From Apoderus coryli (lineage: Eukaryota; Arthropoda; Insecta; Coleoptera; Attelabidae): 64,000 bases of DNA. The notes below the pieces were generated by a model. That model saw only the letters and a program-made list of their open reading frames with translations. It was not told the origin of the DNA and ran no database searches. The DNA lies in NCBI GenBank assembly GCA_911728435.2, contig OU452206.1, positions 18,258,297-18,322,296 on the forward strand, in the 5' to 3' direction. Both the position numbers and the translations under genes were made by a program. Of the stretch, positions 33,926-44,534 are shown one piece after another. How positions within the stretch are numbered: the stretch's first letter is position 1; the number at the start of each line of letters is the position of its first letter.

Positions 33926-34275
33926 ATCATCAACAAAACTGCGTCTGCTCCACAAAATAGACACAAATATAAGTTAAGCGATCTGGAGCATGTAATCATG
34001 TTCAAGTTCGAGATTTCTAGTTAATTTAGTCAAATGGTTTTATAAAAATAATTTTTTCACAAAATGGTAAGACTCATAATTTTGACATGTATAATTTCCT
34101 ATTTTTACTCTTACTCCTTATTTCTAGAACATAATTAACATTGTAAATTTTAATAACGGATAACATTCACTGATGATGAGGTAGTACCTCGAAACATGTA
34201 TGACTGATTAACAAATAAGCAATATATTTGTGTTTATTTTGTGGAGCGTCTGTCTAGTTCTATTGATGATTAATC
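33922..34275. mobile_element. Short element with inverted ends and a hammerhead-like motif
   Basis: The left part (ATCAACAAAACTGCGTCTG then CTCCACAAAATAGACACAAA) is inverted at the right (TTTGTGTTTATTTTGTGGAG then CGTCTGTCTAGTT). Both ends are flanked by inverted TTAATCATC. The ends resemble the outer ends of the 31.97-32.53 kb pair (AAACTGCGTCTACTCCACAA). A hammerhead-like motif lies inside near the right end. No coding sequence. Confidence 0.55.
34155..34212 (+). ncRNA. Hammerhead-ribozyme-like motif 4
   Basis: CTGATGA at 34170-34176, one extra T, stem II GAGGT/ACCTC (5 bp, loop AGT), GAAA at 34191-34194, palindrome ACATGT, presumed cleavage A (GTA). Stem I is reduced to about 3 bp (TCA/TGA). 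Stem II differs from motifs 1-3 in sequence but keeps its pairing. Confidence 0.5.
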
Positions 34276-34276
34276 A

Positions 34277-34785
34277 TTGCTCCTCTTTGAAATGAATTAC
34301 TTTACTAAATTAGTTTATTATGTGATATTTGGCCCATAATGATAATTTTTACATTTTAAGTTATATTTTTGATTATATAATATCTTGTCGGGAACGTTTT
34401 GGGGCGACCCACAAGATTTTTTTTATTATCCCCTAATCCTAGACGACTCCTTTTTAAATATGTGGAAATTTCTTATCAATATTCCTATTAGTTGCTATGC
34501 ATAGAGTTTTTGCGATATAAAACCTTCTAATTTATACATATTATATCAAACAGCGTTTATGAAATAGGAATAATTATTAAAATTCTCCATTAATTTGTTA
34601 AGAATTAATTAACAATATTCTTTTTTTTTTCATTTTTAATAATAGTTATCATATGTAATACATATTTTATTATTTTTATCAAACAGGTAATAAACAAAAC
34701 AGAGAAAAAGCCCTTGTTAATAAGTTAATTAAAATTGTTGCATTTTATCTGAGAATTTGATTTTTTCTACTAAGCTATGCAACAA
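34277..34785. other. AT-rich interval with no recognised content
   Basis: No gene or repeat structure recognised. Confidence 0.4.
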
Positions 34786-34889
34786 TTTATTAACGTATAT
34801 TATTACAGATTAATATAAAACATACAAAACCAGTAATTAAATGAACAATAAATTGATTATATTCAAAGTGACCTGCCACAAATAAATGC

Positions 34890-35895
34890 ATGCAATATAC
34901 ACATTGCATTAATTCTTTCTTCAGTCTTTCCATTACATGGGCCAGTTTCAGAGCGCTAATTGCTGCCTCTTTTTTGACTACGACAGGCAAAGGTATCAGA
35001 TCCAGCAACGTTTCCATCGCTGCTGTGGGGCAAGTTCGCATTGCCCCTGTTATTCCTAAACATGCAAGCCGTTGCAACTTTTAAAGACGGCATTGTGTAT
35101 GCTTAATATTAACTATTGGCCACCATACTAATGAGGCATATGTAACCATGGGTTTGCTGACTGTTTGGTACACCCAGTATGTGAGCTTTGGCGTTAGCCC
35201 CCAAGTCCTACCGAGTAGCCTGTGACACGTCCATATGGCCCCTGTGGCTTTTGATATGGTTTTCTCTATATGCTGATTCCAGATTAGTCGTTTATCCAGG
35301 ATTACTCTCAGGTATTTGACTTTATCCGAAAGGCAAATTTGCTCACCGCTGAGAGTGGGGTTAATAATGTCCACTTTTCTCTTTCTCGTGAATGGTACCA
35401 ACACTGTTTTATTCGGATTTATATTCAATCCCTCATGCGGTTGGATGTAACCGATGTGTGTTTTCCCTTAACTGTGAGAACAATGTCGTTGGCGTAGCTT
35501 TGCAGAGTAAAGCCTGCCCTATTAATTTTTGAAATGAGATGATCCAGCACTAGTGACCATAGAAGAGGGGACAATACACCGCCTTGTGGGCATCCCCTAG
35601 CCGCTGTCACTGTTACAGACACTTCTCCTATTTCAGCCGTAATGACACGGTATTTCAAAATTGCCTGAATCCATTTCACCAGTGAGGAGTCGACCACTCT
35701 TCTCTTCTAGTGCTCTACTGATGGATTCATGTGAGGTATTGTCAAAAGCGCCCTCTATATCGATAAAGGCACATAAGGATACTTCTTTTGCCTTAAATGA
35801 CTTCTCGATGTCTTTTACTAAGCAGTGCAGGGCATTAATCGTAGATTTTCCCGCTTGATAGTTCATATAACATAGGATGCGAATCCTCAACGTTT
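34890..35895 (-). pseudogene. RT relic of an RNase H-group non-LTR retrotransposon
   Basis: Minus strand from about 35890: NYQAGKSTINALHCLVKDIE, SLCAFIDIEGAFDNTSHESI (palm A), a small deletion or frameshift, then RGCPQGGVLSPLLWSLVLDH, FTLQSYANDIVLTVKGK (catalytic box YADD changed to YAND) and NPNKTVLVPFTRKRKVD. DKVKYLRVILDKRLIWNQHI and the thumb PMVTYASLVWWP follow. It continues as QRLACLGITGAMRTCPTAAM and ALKLAHV and fades at about 34900. The usual downstream RNase H is absent. At least two frame breaks. Confidence 0.85.
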
Positions 35896-35904
35896 TTGAG
35901 TAAT

Positions 35905-36012
35905 TTTTTTTTTTTTTTTTTGATTTTTAAAAAACCGTAAGCTCAGTGGTAATCAGCGTGGCTTTGGGTGCGGAAGGTCCTTGAGGCGATACCGATAGTT
36001 CAACCGTTGGGA
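35905..36012 (-). repeat. SINE-like sequence with poly(A)
   Basis: On the minus strand a stretch ends in about 17 A (35905-35922 as T on the plus strand). Upstream is CGGTTGAACTATCGG, a weak match to a pol III B box, then CACGCTGATTACCACTGAG. It abuts the 5' edge of the RT relic. The A box is not convincing. It could also be the 3' end of some other retroelement. Confidence 0.25.
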
Positions 36013-36211
36013 AACTTTTTGGTGCCACAACCGATATTGAATTTATGTTCTTTAAAAAGTTGCAATCACCTGGAATATTTAAATAACTTAAAGAATAAAA
36101 TACATTATAGATACAATACATTATACAATAAAAATAAAATACATTATACAATTTAAGAAAAATTTTACAATAAATGTTCGAAAGGTCTCTGTAGAGATTG
36201 GTGAGCTGGTA

Positions 36212-36352
36212 AGGCTCTGTATTTGCTATTGCTTCCAGTCATGATCACACGAGGTGATTTAATTACTCGACTAAAGATGGAGGATCCGAACATATAAATA
36301 AAGTGTGAACAGCGTGGCTACGTCAAAATTGCAAAATGAAGGTTGCGATGTA
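36212..36352 (+). repeat. Dispersed repeat (inverted mate at 48.4-48.5 kb)
   Basis: Contains TTCCAGTCATGATCACACG, GGTGATTTAATTACTCGAC, GCGTGGCTACGTCAAAA and GTTGCGATGTAAAAA. All recur in the same order on the minus strand at 48538-48386. No coding motif. Confidence 0.65.
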
Positions 36353-36354
36353 AA

Positions 36355-38610
36355 AATTGGGAAGATGTTGAGTTGAGTTGAAGTAAAACTTTGCTAGATT
36401 TTACTCCCTGAATGATCGCTGATTTGTTATTAGAACAAATTTATCTGGAGAACTGAGGAGTAAACATGAGCTTGATGTAGGTTTTTTTATGTGGCGTTAA
36501 ATTTTGAAACAAGTGATGAGAGGAAATCAATAATGATAGCAGGCTAGATAGTGGATTATGTATATTTTCAGTCATTGTTACTAAAAGTTCTATTTATAGG
36601 AAAGGTGTAACAGCTAGAGTATAATCCAAAAGGATCACTATTAAATTGAATAAAGTAAATAATCATTCCATGTCGTCTGCTCAACTTGAATGCAAGTGTT
36701 CAAGGTCACTTCTATTCCTAATGACGTTTTTCATAATATTATATTCTTAAAGGTATTTGAGTGCAACAATTTTTGTGGCAAATTGATCTATACCAGCGCA
36801 GCGTCCGTAAGGGGAATGCAGTTGTAATAAAACATGGCTGATTTCATTCATAAAATTTCCAGCGGCGTGCGTTGTAAAAGTTTAGTAATAATAAACATTT
36901 ATGTGTTACTAAAAAATTAATATTAATGAAAAGTTCTTCACGTGTTTGGTAAAAGCACCTACTACTATCTCTTAAAGAATAGCACCCAAGAAGTATTTTA
37001 TATATTTATTTTAAATATGTACTTAATAAATTCAAAAGGTTGCATACCAAAAATAAAAACAGTAAATAAAACGAACTTCTAACGAAAAACAAAAACATTC
37101 TTAACAACTTAACGAAATAAATTAAATACTTTGGTAATGTTGCCGGATTTAAACAAAAAATAAATAATTCTAAAACAACTTAACACTTATTCAAAATAAA
37201 TAAAGTAGGTATCTTGAATCTCTTTGTTGATTTGAGTCATGTTTAGGAACTATAATTATTAACTATTTTAAACATTTTGATTAAATATACCGAACATAAT
37301 TTGATTTATTTCATTATTCATTATCCTCGTCACTGTTATCATCAGTCTCGCGAGGCGACTTTGACACTATGTGCTCATTTGTTATGTTTTTTTTGTTTGG
37401 ATATATTTTTACTTATAGATGAATGCAATTATTGTACACTATTATTACCTACCTATAAACATTCGCTATCACTTCTCTTGTTTGGCCCTGGAGAGTTTTT
37501 CCGCGAGTAAATTTATTCATTTTAAAAAATACTAACAAACAACAACAAAGTAGCAATACAGCAAACTGTTCAATATCATAAAACACTAAAGTAACAGAAC
37601 ACTAAATATACAATAATAATTTGAGATAATATATGATAATACACGACAAAGCAAAAATATAAATATCACCACTCTGCCACTGGATGATATTCAATATTAC
37701 TCGATATTCCAAGACGGGCGGCAACAATTGCGACGAAGTACTCAGTTTCCATGGCGACAAAACGTGCGAGCGTCGACGCACAAATTAGGATCGTTCAGGC
37801 GGCGTCTAAATACGCATTTCGCGTGGTATTGCCGATTTTACAGAAGATCATAATTTGTTTTCTCTATTTTAATATTCAGTGGTACAAATTTTAGTTGTTA
37901 AATAGAAATAAAACTAACAATTACTTAAAAATTCTGATCTTTTTTCATTATTATTATTTGTAATTGTAAAAAAATCGATTTTCAAATTAATACTACTTCT
38001 TGCTTAGAACTAGTGCTTTTTTGTAGTTAAATTTGTCAATATCGTATTTTTTTGCCCGAATTCCTTTCGCTGTTATAGATTAGTTTGCCAAGCTATACTA
38101 CTACCGTGAAACTCTGTTCAGCACCGTATTATGTGCGGGTAAGTAACGTAATGAAGCTACCTGATTAAAATATATATTTGAAATTATTTATTAACCAGCA
38201 GCTATCATTTCCTATGTATATTTCACCTTAACAAATTATGGTAGTTTCTTTAGTAATGCATATTATCATCATCTATGGGTACATATGGGAATTTTTATAA
38301 TTTTAACTATCAGAGTATAGAAGTAGTTGTGTGTTTTATGATTACTCACCTTGTTGTGTCTACCTTTATTACTCTTATAGTTTTGATGGTAGCATATTGC
38401 GTTTTGCTATTATGCCTGCATTAATCAAGAAATGTATTTTATAGAACGCAGGGTGCATGATATGTTATTTATTAGATAATATAATTTTACCCACATGTAA
38501 GTGTGAATGGCGAAATGAAACGTTTTGTTGGATCGAAACTCGTGATTTGACAATTACTTCACATAAATGCACATGGTACTATATATCTTATTTTCTTATT
38601 GTTTAGTTTA
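36355..38610. other. Mostly AT-rich interval with one CpG-rich patch
   Basis: No domain-bearing frame. A CpG-rich patch at about 37710-37850 includes a 48-codon frame beginning ATGGCGACAAAACG at 37751. It could be a first exon or simply repeat sequence; there is nothing to decide it. Confidence 0.35.
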
Positions 38611-38614
38611 TATA

Positions 38615-39195
38615 CAGTGGCGGCCCGTGAGTCCTGAGGGTTGTGAGGCAGTACAAAGATTTTTATAAAAAAAAATGTTGATTCCAATTACCAATATTAT
38701 AATCTTATGTATATTCTTTGCTGATTATTTGAAAACTATCAATAACGGAAGCTATATTTGTTTTTGTTTTTCATGATAAGTAATTTACATTCACATCTAA
38801 TATGTGCAGCACTTTTGTCGCGAATAGAATAGAATACCCATTTTTAGACTAAGTATTATTAGATACTGAAAACATGACACACGATCAATAAACTATTTTT
38901 TTGTAACTCTGCGCTCCCAGGTAACCATTCAAACTTTTTGTACCAATGATTATTAAAACCCCTAGTTTTTCCCGCGGAGCCAATATTTATTAAATATTTA
39001 CTTAAATCTGGAATAGGCCTCGCTAATTCTTGAACGACGTATAGTTTATCGTCGTATCGCTTTGAAAAATGACCGCCGATATATTAAATAATTGATTATA
39101 TCCCCAGACTGTCGCATTTCTAAATCTACGTTTACTTGTACTACTGTGGGCGTTGGTGCACTACAGCCTGGACCTAGAACATCAATATTTTCCAT
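38615..39195 (-). pseudogene. hAT-type transposase N-terminal relic with terminal CAGTGGCGGC
   Basis: On the minus strand from 39195: MENIDVLGPGCSAPTPTVVQ. After a one-base shift comes YIGGHFSKRYDDKLYVVQEL, then IPDLSKYLINIG and TRGFNNHWYKKFEWLPGSAE at about 38905-38960. The last block resembles the region before the zinc-finger-like domain in ZMYM/TTF-type hAT transposases. CAGTGGCGGC at 38615-38624 resembles a hAT terminus. No catalytic domain remains. Confidence 0.5.
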
Positions 39196-39199
39196 ACTA

Positions 39200-40055
39200 T
39201 TAACAAACCACTATCACTACACTAGCACAAAAAAAAAATGCTTAACTTTAAGAATCTTTATACGAAAAATTACTAAATACCTATTTATTTACTGTATTTA
39301 TTGCCTGTCCCTAGTGTTCCTTAATTTATTACGATTATCATAAAGAAAAACCAGAAAGAAATAATGATAATTTACAAAATAGGTAGGTACTACCTATAAT
39401 AATTAATAATATTATAATCAAAACATAAGAAAGCAAAAGAAAACAGAAAGGTAAATTGAACAAAGATCAAAGATAATGTATGATCAATAGGTCAAAGCGA
39501 GAGAACGGTAAGTAGTAAATGAAGGGGTATAAGGCAGCCGTGGATGTTTTGTTTCAGTCACTCAATTTGCTGTATATCTAAAAACTCTTGAAGAGGCATA
39601 GCCTCACTTTCCATCTTCGTTTCACACATTAATGTATTGCTGCAGTAATACCTACTATGCTAGACAGAATTGTGAAACTCCAATTGATATTAATGTGCTT
39701 CAAGTTTAACGTTGATAGAGCTAAATGGAATGTGTACTCTTATAATAAATACTTTGAAAATAAAATACGTACATGATAGACAATCGTTGCAGACCTGTAG
39801 TCAATGTTTTTAATAAATTGATGAATTATAAGACCAACCGATCGTTTAATGTAAAATTGGACACCCTGTATTTGTAAACAACTCATTACAACAGCCTATA
39901 AAAGGCTCAATAGCTCAACGTTTCCTGAATTATGTTGCTACTGTTACTTCTGGCAAAACTAGAGCGAGAGGGAGCAGAGTCTCAAGAATACAATGATGAT
40001 CTGTCCAGATCAAGTTATTTTCAGAACTCAAGATTCTTTCAAATTACTTTTTCCA
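39200..40055. other. Interval with no recognised gene
   Basis: A GCATAGCCTCACTTTCC stretch at about 39597 looks like hAT-internal sequence seen elsewhere here, and ACACCCTGTATTTG (about 39867) looks like an isolated transposon end. Otherwise featureless. Confidence 0.35.
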
Positions 40056-40059
40056 GAAC

Positions 40060-40957
40060 CAGGGGCGGCTAGTCCTATAAGGCAAGTGAGGCAGTGCTTC
40101 ACTAACTTTTGAACCAATTAACATTTTTTTACTGTTAAAAAATAGCGCACATATTGATAGATTGTATACCTATTATACGTACGCACATGCTTGCGATGAA
40201 TGAATATTCAATTTATGGCAATACAATAGATTATCAACTCAACTCATATAAGTTAGTAAACATAAATTATTAAATTAAAAAAAAAAACGATTTTTAAGTT
40301 TCATGAGTATCCACCAAAAAATTTGCAAGCAATTGGAGTTGGAGGATACCTTCAGCAAAAAGATATCCAAGTTTTATTAAGATCTATAATTCGCTTTGCT
40401 ATCAGTTAAATTTTGAGTTTGTTAGAAATCTACTCTATACATATAATTAATTTTTTTAACAGTGTAGGTACCTATATTAATTGTTTTACTAAGAAATGCG
40501 TTTAATATAACCTGAAATTTTGGCTGCTAGCTCTGGCTGCCAAATTTACACCAGCTTGGTTTTTTTCTATTTAATTTCAAAAAAATTAATAATTTTCTGG
40601 ACCGCACTCTATTTGGCAGTTCTGCAACTCTCGTGGTTACGAATTGCCCGCCATTACACTGTTGAAGGTTCACATGCTTAGAATTTTACTCCAAAGCAAG
40701 ATGGCAGAAGCACTACAATATAATAAGACAAATTCTTAGCTCTCAATTTTGGTGAAGAAGAGTCGTGACATCCCTAGCTAGAGTTGATAGAAAATATGAC
40801 GTTTCCTTGAATCCTGTGCCTTGGTCCGGTTAAATTCAGTTTTAAATGAGTTCTAAATCGTTAATTTTGACAGCGACAGAGAATTTGTGTCGCGAATTGT
40901 TAATAATTTTATTGGTTGTAAGTAATGCATATAACTCATCAACTCTCGCCGCCACTG
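40060..40957. mobile_element. Possible non-autonomous hAT element
   Basis: Left end CAGGGGCGGCTAGTCC and right end GCCGCCACTG (inverse CAGTGGCGGC) face each other 0.9 kb apart. The left end is followed by GTGAGGCAGTGCTTCAC, similar to the element at 38.6 kb. I could not find a matching 8-bp target duplication, so the two ends may come from different copies. Confidence 0.4.
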
Positions 40958-40959
40958 CC

Positions 40960-42315
40960 CCAAATGCAACTCCTTTATAAATAATAATTCATTTCTGTCA
41001 CTTTTGTTCAATTTAGAGGAACTTGTTCACATTTTAAATTATTGATTGGTATTATTACATTTTTATTATATAATATATAAACTTTCTTCTCACCTGGTAT
41101 AAAATGACTAGGTATGCGCTGGAACATAATATGACAACATATTTCTAAATTTTTTGCCCTTTTAAATTGCAGTAGTTACAGGTATAGATAGTAAGATATA
41201 GTAGCCTCATACCGGCATAATGATAATAGACTGTAATTTATTATTAAGTGAGTATGTATTGTTGATCAGTATAATTTGTAATTTTCTGCTAGAAAAAGAG
41301 AGCAAAAAGAGTGCAAATGTAATATATTATGTAATCATAAACAGTGAAATTTTTACGGCCACCGTTACACATTATGAGGGTTGAATATTGGTTTTATTAA
41401 AGTTGTCTGGTGAGGTAGAAACTTATTGCTGCGTCCACTGCCTTTATTTTATATTATTTTGTTAATTTGTTGTCATTTTGAAAATTAAACTCAGCTGTAG
41501 CTATCGAAAATTATCCTAGTAGCTTCTAAAACAACCCTCCAACTTTCTATTGTTGATTGACATAAATAATGACACTTTCTGACGCTTAAAAAAATCATCA
41601 TGACCACCTAACAACGCCATGGCAAAAGCTCTTCATTTGAACTTTTTAAAAGTCACGTCGTTTTGGCACAATATTCCGCGCCATAAAGCGTGAATAACCC
41701 TGTATATTTCAAAAAAGATTAAAATTTGGAAATCAAACAATAATTTTGCGCTACTAAAAATGCCTCGTTAAAAAAAAATAAACATTTCTGTGTTACTTAC
41801 AAAAAAATGCATATCATGTATCTTTTTGTTTTTTCTTACAGTTATTGCTTCTGGTAGTTTATTTATAGCGTAAAAGTCGACGGTATATTGTTAGCAATAT
41901 TATACAAACTGAAATACCTAATACAGAATCATGCTTGTTAGTGAAGATCTCAAATAATGTCTTCATTCTTACTGTAACACCCCCATCCCTTTAGATATTC
42001 GACATTATTAAGTTCCACTGCAGCATTTCAACCCTTTCGTTTCTCGTTTCACTTCCACTTAATAAAATCCAAGCCGCTCATTTAGAAATAAAGCCGTTGC
42101 GCTATTTTCGCTAATTAAAAAATCTTGCCACATCTGTGCGTCAATGTGTTTTTATAATTTAAAGCTGAGTATTTTATTAGTTTTTTTGTTTTGTTGTCTG
42201 CTGTATTTTATAGGTTATTTTTTTAGTAGTATAGTATTTACGATGAAAGTTTTGTTTACTTTTAAGCGTTTTAATTAGAAATACTTATCACAAAATTGAC
42301 ATCTAAAGGGAAATA
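40960..42315. other. AT-rich interval with no recognised content
   Basis: Contains an isolated ATAACCCTGTATA transposon-end-like motif near 41695. No gene. Confidence 0.35.
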
Positions 42316-42319
42316 GTTT

Positions 42320-42520
42320 ACGTCTGATGATGACAGTGTGGAATTGTCAAAACAGACTCTCTAATATCGAGAGAAACAATCACCTGACTCTTGTCTGGAT
42401 CCCCGACTATCCTCGTTTAAAGTGGAATGAAATTGCCGACTGGCTGAAGGTGGATTCACCGGACCATAACCCCCCAACTGCCATAGCGTTTAGCACTGCC
42501 AAATACATTGTTGCGTCCAC
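42320..42520 (+). pseudogene. RNase H fragment of a non-LTR retrotransposon
   Basis: Reads VWNCQNRLSNIERNNHLTLV and WIPDYPRLKWNEIADWLK. This is the last part of an RNase HI domain in which the catalytic-loop His (usual GH) has become Tyr and the final D is kept. The first three catalytic positions are missing. Confidence 0.65.
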
Positions 42521-42895
42521 ATTTATTATTGTTGTTTTGTATATGTTTTCAAATCTCAATTAGGTAAAATTTTTATATGTTTTTCTTTCTAAGGTATTGT
42601 CTATATAGGTACTAATTTGAATCATCACATCTTCTTAATAATGATCTAAATTTGCGCGTTTATGATGGCCTTTAGGATGAACTTTAGAAGAGTCGCTATT
42701 GGTCAGCAATTCGAGTGACTCGTGTTTTCTATTGGTGCCTTATTGTTAATAAATAATACTATTCTTTCGTGCATCGCCGTTAGAAATTCTTCCTAACGTA
42801 CAAAATATAGTTATTCTTATCAACAGTGAAACTGTATTACAATTTACTTAATTTTCATAATTCAATTTATGTGTAAAATTGGATAGACTTTCCAA

Positions 42896-44531
42896 GATAA
42901 TTTTTTACTAAATATAGTAACCAATCAAATTACTTAATTTTAAGTCATGTGTCAAATTTCATCCAATCACCTCTGGATTACAGCGATAATACCCTACATG
43001 TGGTGTTTTCAGTTTGGTGTTTTTTTTTATTAAAAATTAATTAAACGTCAAACTGACAACTGGTTTAAAAATGTCGCGAAAATTTGGTATTGCATATAAC
43101 GATGCAATTAATGATATTAAATCTATTAATATACCAAAAAATACAATCAAATCAAAAAAATATGTATGGAAAATATTTCTCGAGTTTTGTGCGACCAGAG
43201 AATACGAACTGAATGCTGAAACGAGTTTGCATAATTTGGCTAATATATTGAAAGATTATGCGGTAAATATGAGAAAAGCTGACGGAACTGAATATAAAGA
43301 AGCAACTGTAAAAACAATTTGGAATACTACGAGTAGGCTACTCCAGGAAAAATACTTCAATGACTTCAAAATTGTATTCGACCCGTTTACCAGTGTGATA
43401 TTCAAAAATGCGCGAGATGCAAGAAATGCAAAACGTAAAAGATTACGGCATGATCCAAACAAACGAAAATGCAGTTCATCAAATTTGAGTTCAAGTTATT
43501 TGGCTAGAATCATTGGATTATCGGATGAGTATACACCAGAAGGTTTACAAAAATTTTTTAACCATATTGTAGCTGTTGAGTTAGCTTGGCGAGGTGGTGA
43601 ACCAGCTGATTGCCTTATAGATTATTTCACGATTGAGAAAAATAATGATGGAACGCAAACCAACAGAATTGAATACAATCCAATATTCAGTAAAACATGC
43701 CAAGGAGGATCGAAAAGTAAAAATGGTAAGTGGCTTGTTCCAAATATTCCAAACGAAAGTGCATGCCCTGTTCGGTTATTCCATAAATTATTGTCCAAAG
43801 GGGGAAAAATATTACTTCCAGTCAACTATTCTTGAGACTAAATCGTTTCTGGAAATTCGAAAGTGACACATGGTTTGACACTATACCGGTAGGCAAGAAC
43901 ACAATAAATATGTGGACCAAATCATCTGCGCAAGCTATTGGTTTGGACACTAAGTGTAAAAATATATCCAATCATTCGAACAGATCAACTGCAGTTAGCC
44001 ATTTGGCAAATAAAAGAATTCTTGAACAGCAATTAATAAAAATAACAGGACATAGCAGCTCTAATTCAATTAAACCGTACTTGAATATTAACCAAGAACG
44101 CCATGGTGAAATAATCAACACCATGCGAGGAATTTCTTCAACAGTGGAAATTAACAATCCGTCAACTTCAGCAAACTCTTCTTCCAATTTAACATTTACC
44201 AATTGTACTTTTCACAACTGTAGTTTTAAATAAAAATAAATAATATTTGTTTGATTAAAACTAATACATTTTGTATTGAAATGTATTAAACGTCACATTG
44301 ACAATCAAATTTTTGACATGTACAAAGTAAAAAATGATCTTATCGAATACTCCTCGGGCCTTGATAAATACTCAAAATTTTGTCATAGAGAATCCTTCAA
44401 GCGAGTTGCTCAAGGATAATAGCCCTCGGCCTGCGGCCTTGGGCTATTATCAAGCAAAACTCTTTCGGAATTCTCTATGACAAAATTATCTCGGTATTAT
44501 CAAGACCCTAGGGGTATTACTACTGAGAAGA
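42896..44531 (+). mobile_element. Crypton copy 2, nearly complete
   Basis: About 1.64 kb that aligns end to end with copy 1 after removing the insertion there. It comprises a 170-bp leader, one recombinase gene, then a 3' region with nested hairpins. The outer arms are TCAAAATTTTGTCATAGAGA (from about 44371) and its inverse near 44480. An inner arm pair GATAATAGCCC/GGGCTATTATC (44417-44454) is absent from copy 1. It ends near CCCTAGGGG. No DDE-type terminal repeats. Confidence 0.8.
43071..44233 (+). pseudogene. Crypton tyrosine recombinase, copy 2 (single frameshift)
   Basis: Encodes about 385 residues in two frames. The first (43071-43835) starts MSRKFGIAYNDAINDI and includes YVWKIFLEFCATREYELN and VELAWRGGEPADCLIDYF (probable first catalytic Arg). 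The second carries TWFDTIPVGKNTINMW and NHSNRSTAVSHLANKRIL (HxxR). It then has KITGHSSSNSIKPYL with the third catalytic His and the nucleophile Tyr, and ends TNCTFHNCSFK at 44233. These are the R, HxxR, H, Y positions of tyrosine recombinases of the Crypton/DUF3504 kind. The break is one missing A in the run AAAGGGGG (43797-43804), where copy 1 has AAAAGGGGG. Otherwise intact. Confidence 0.85.
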
Positions 44532-44534
44532 TAG

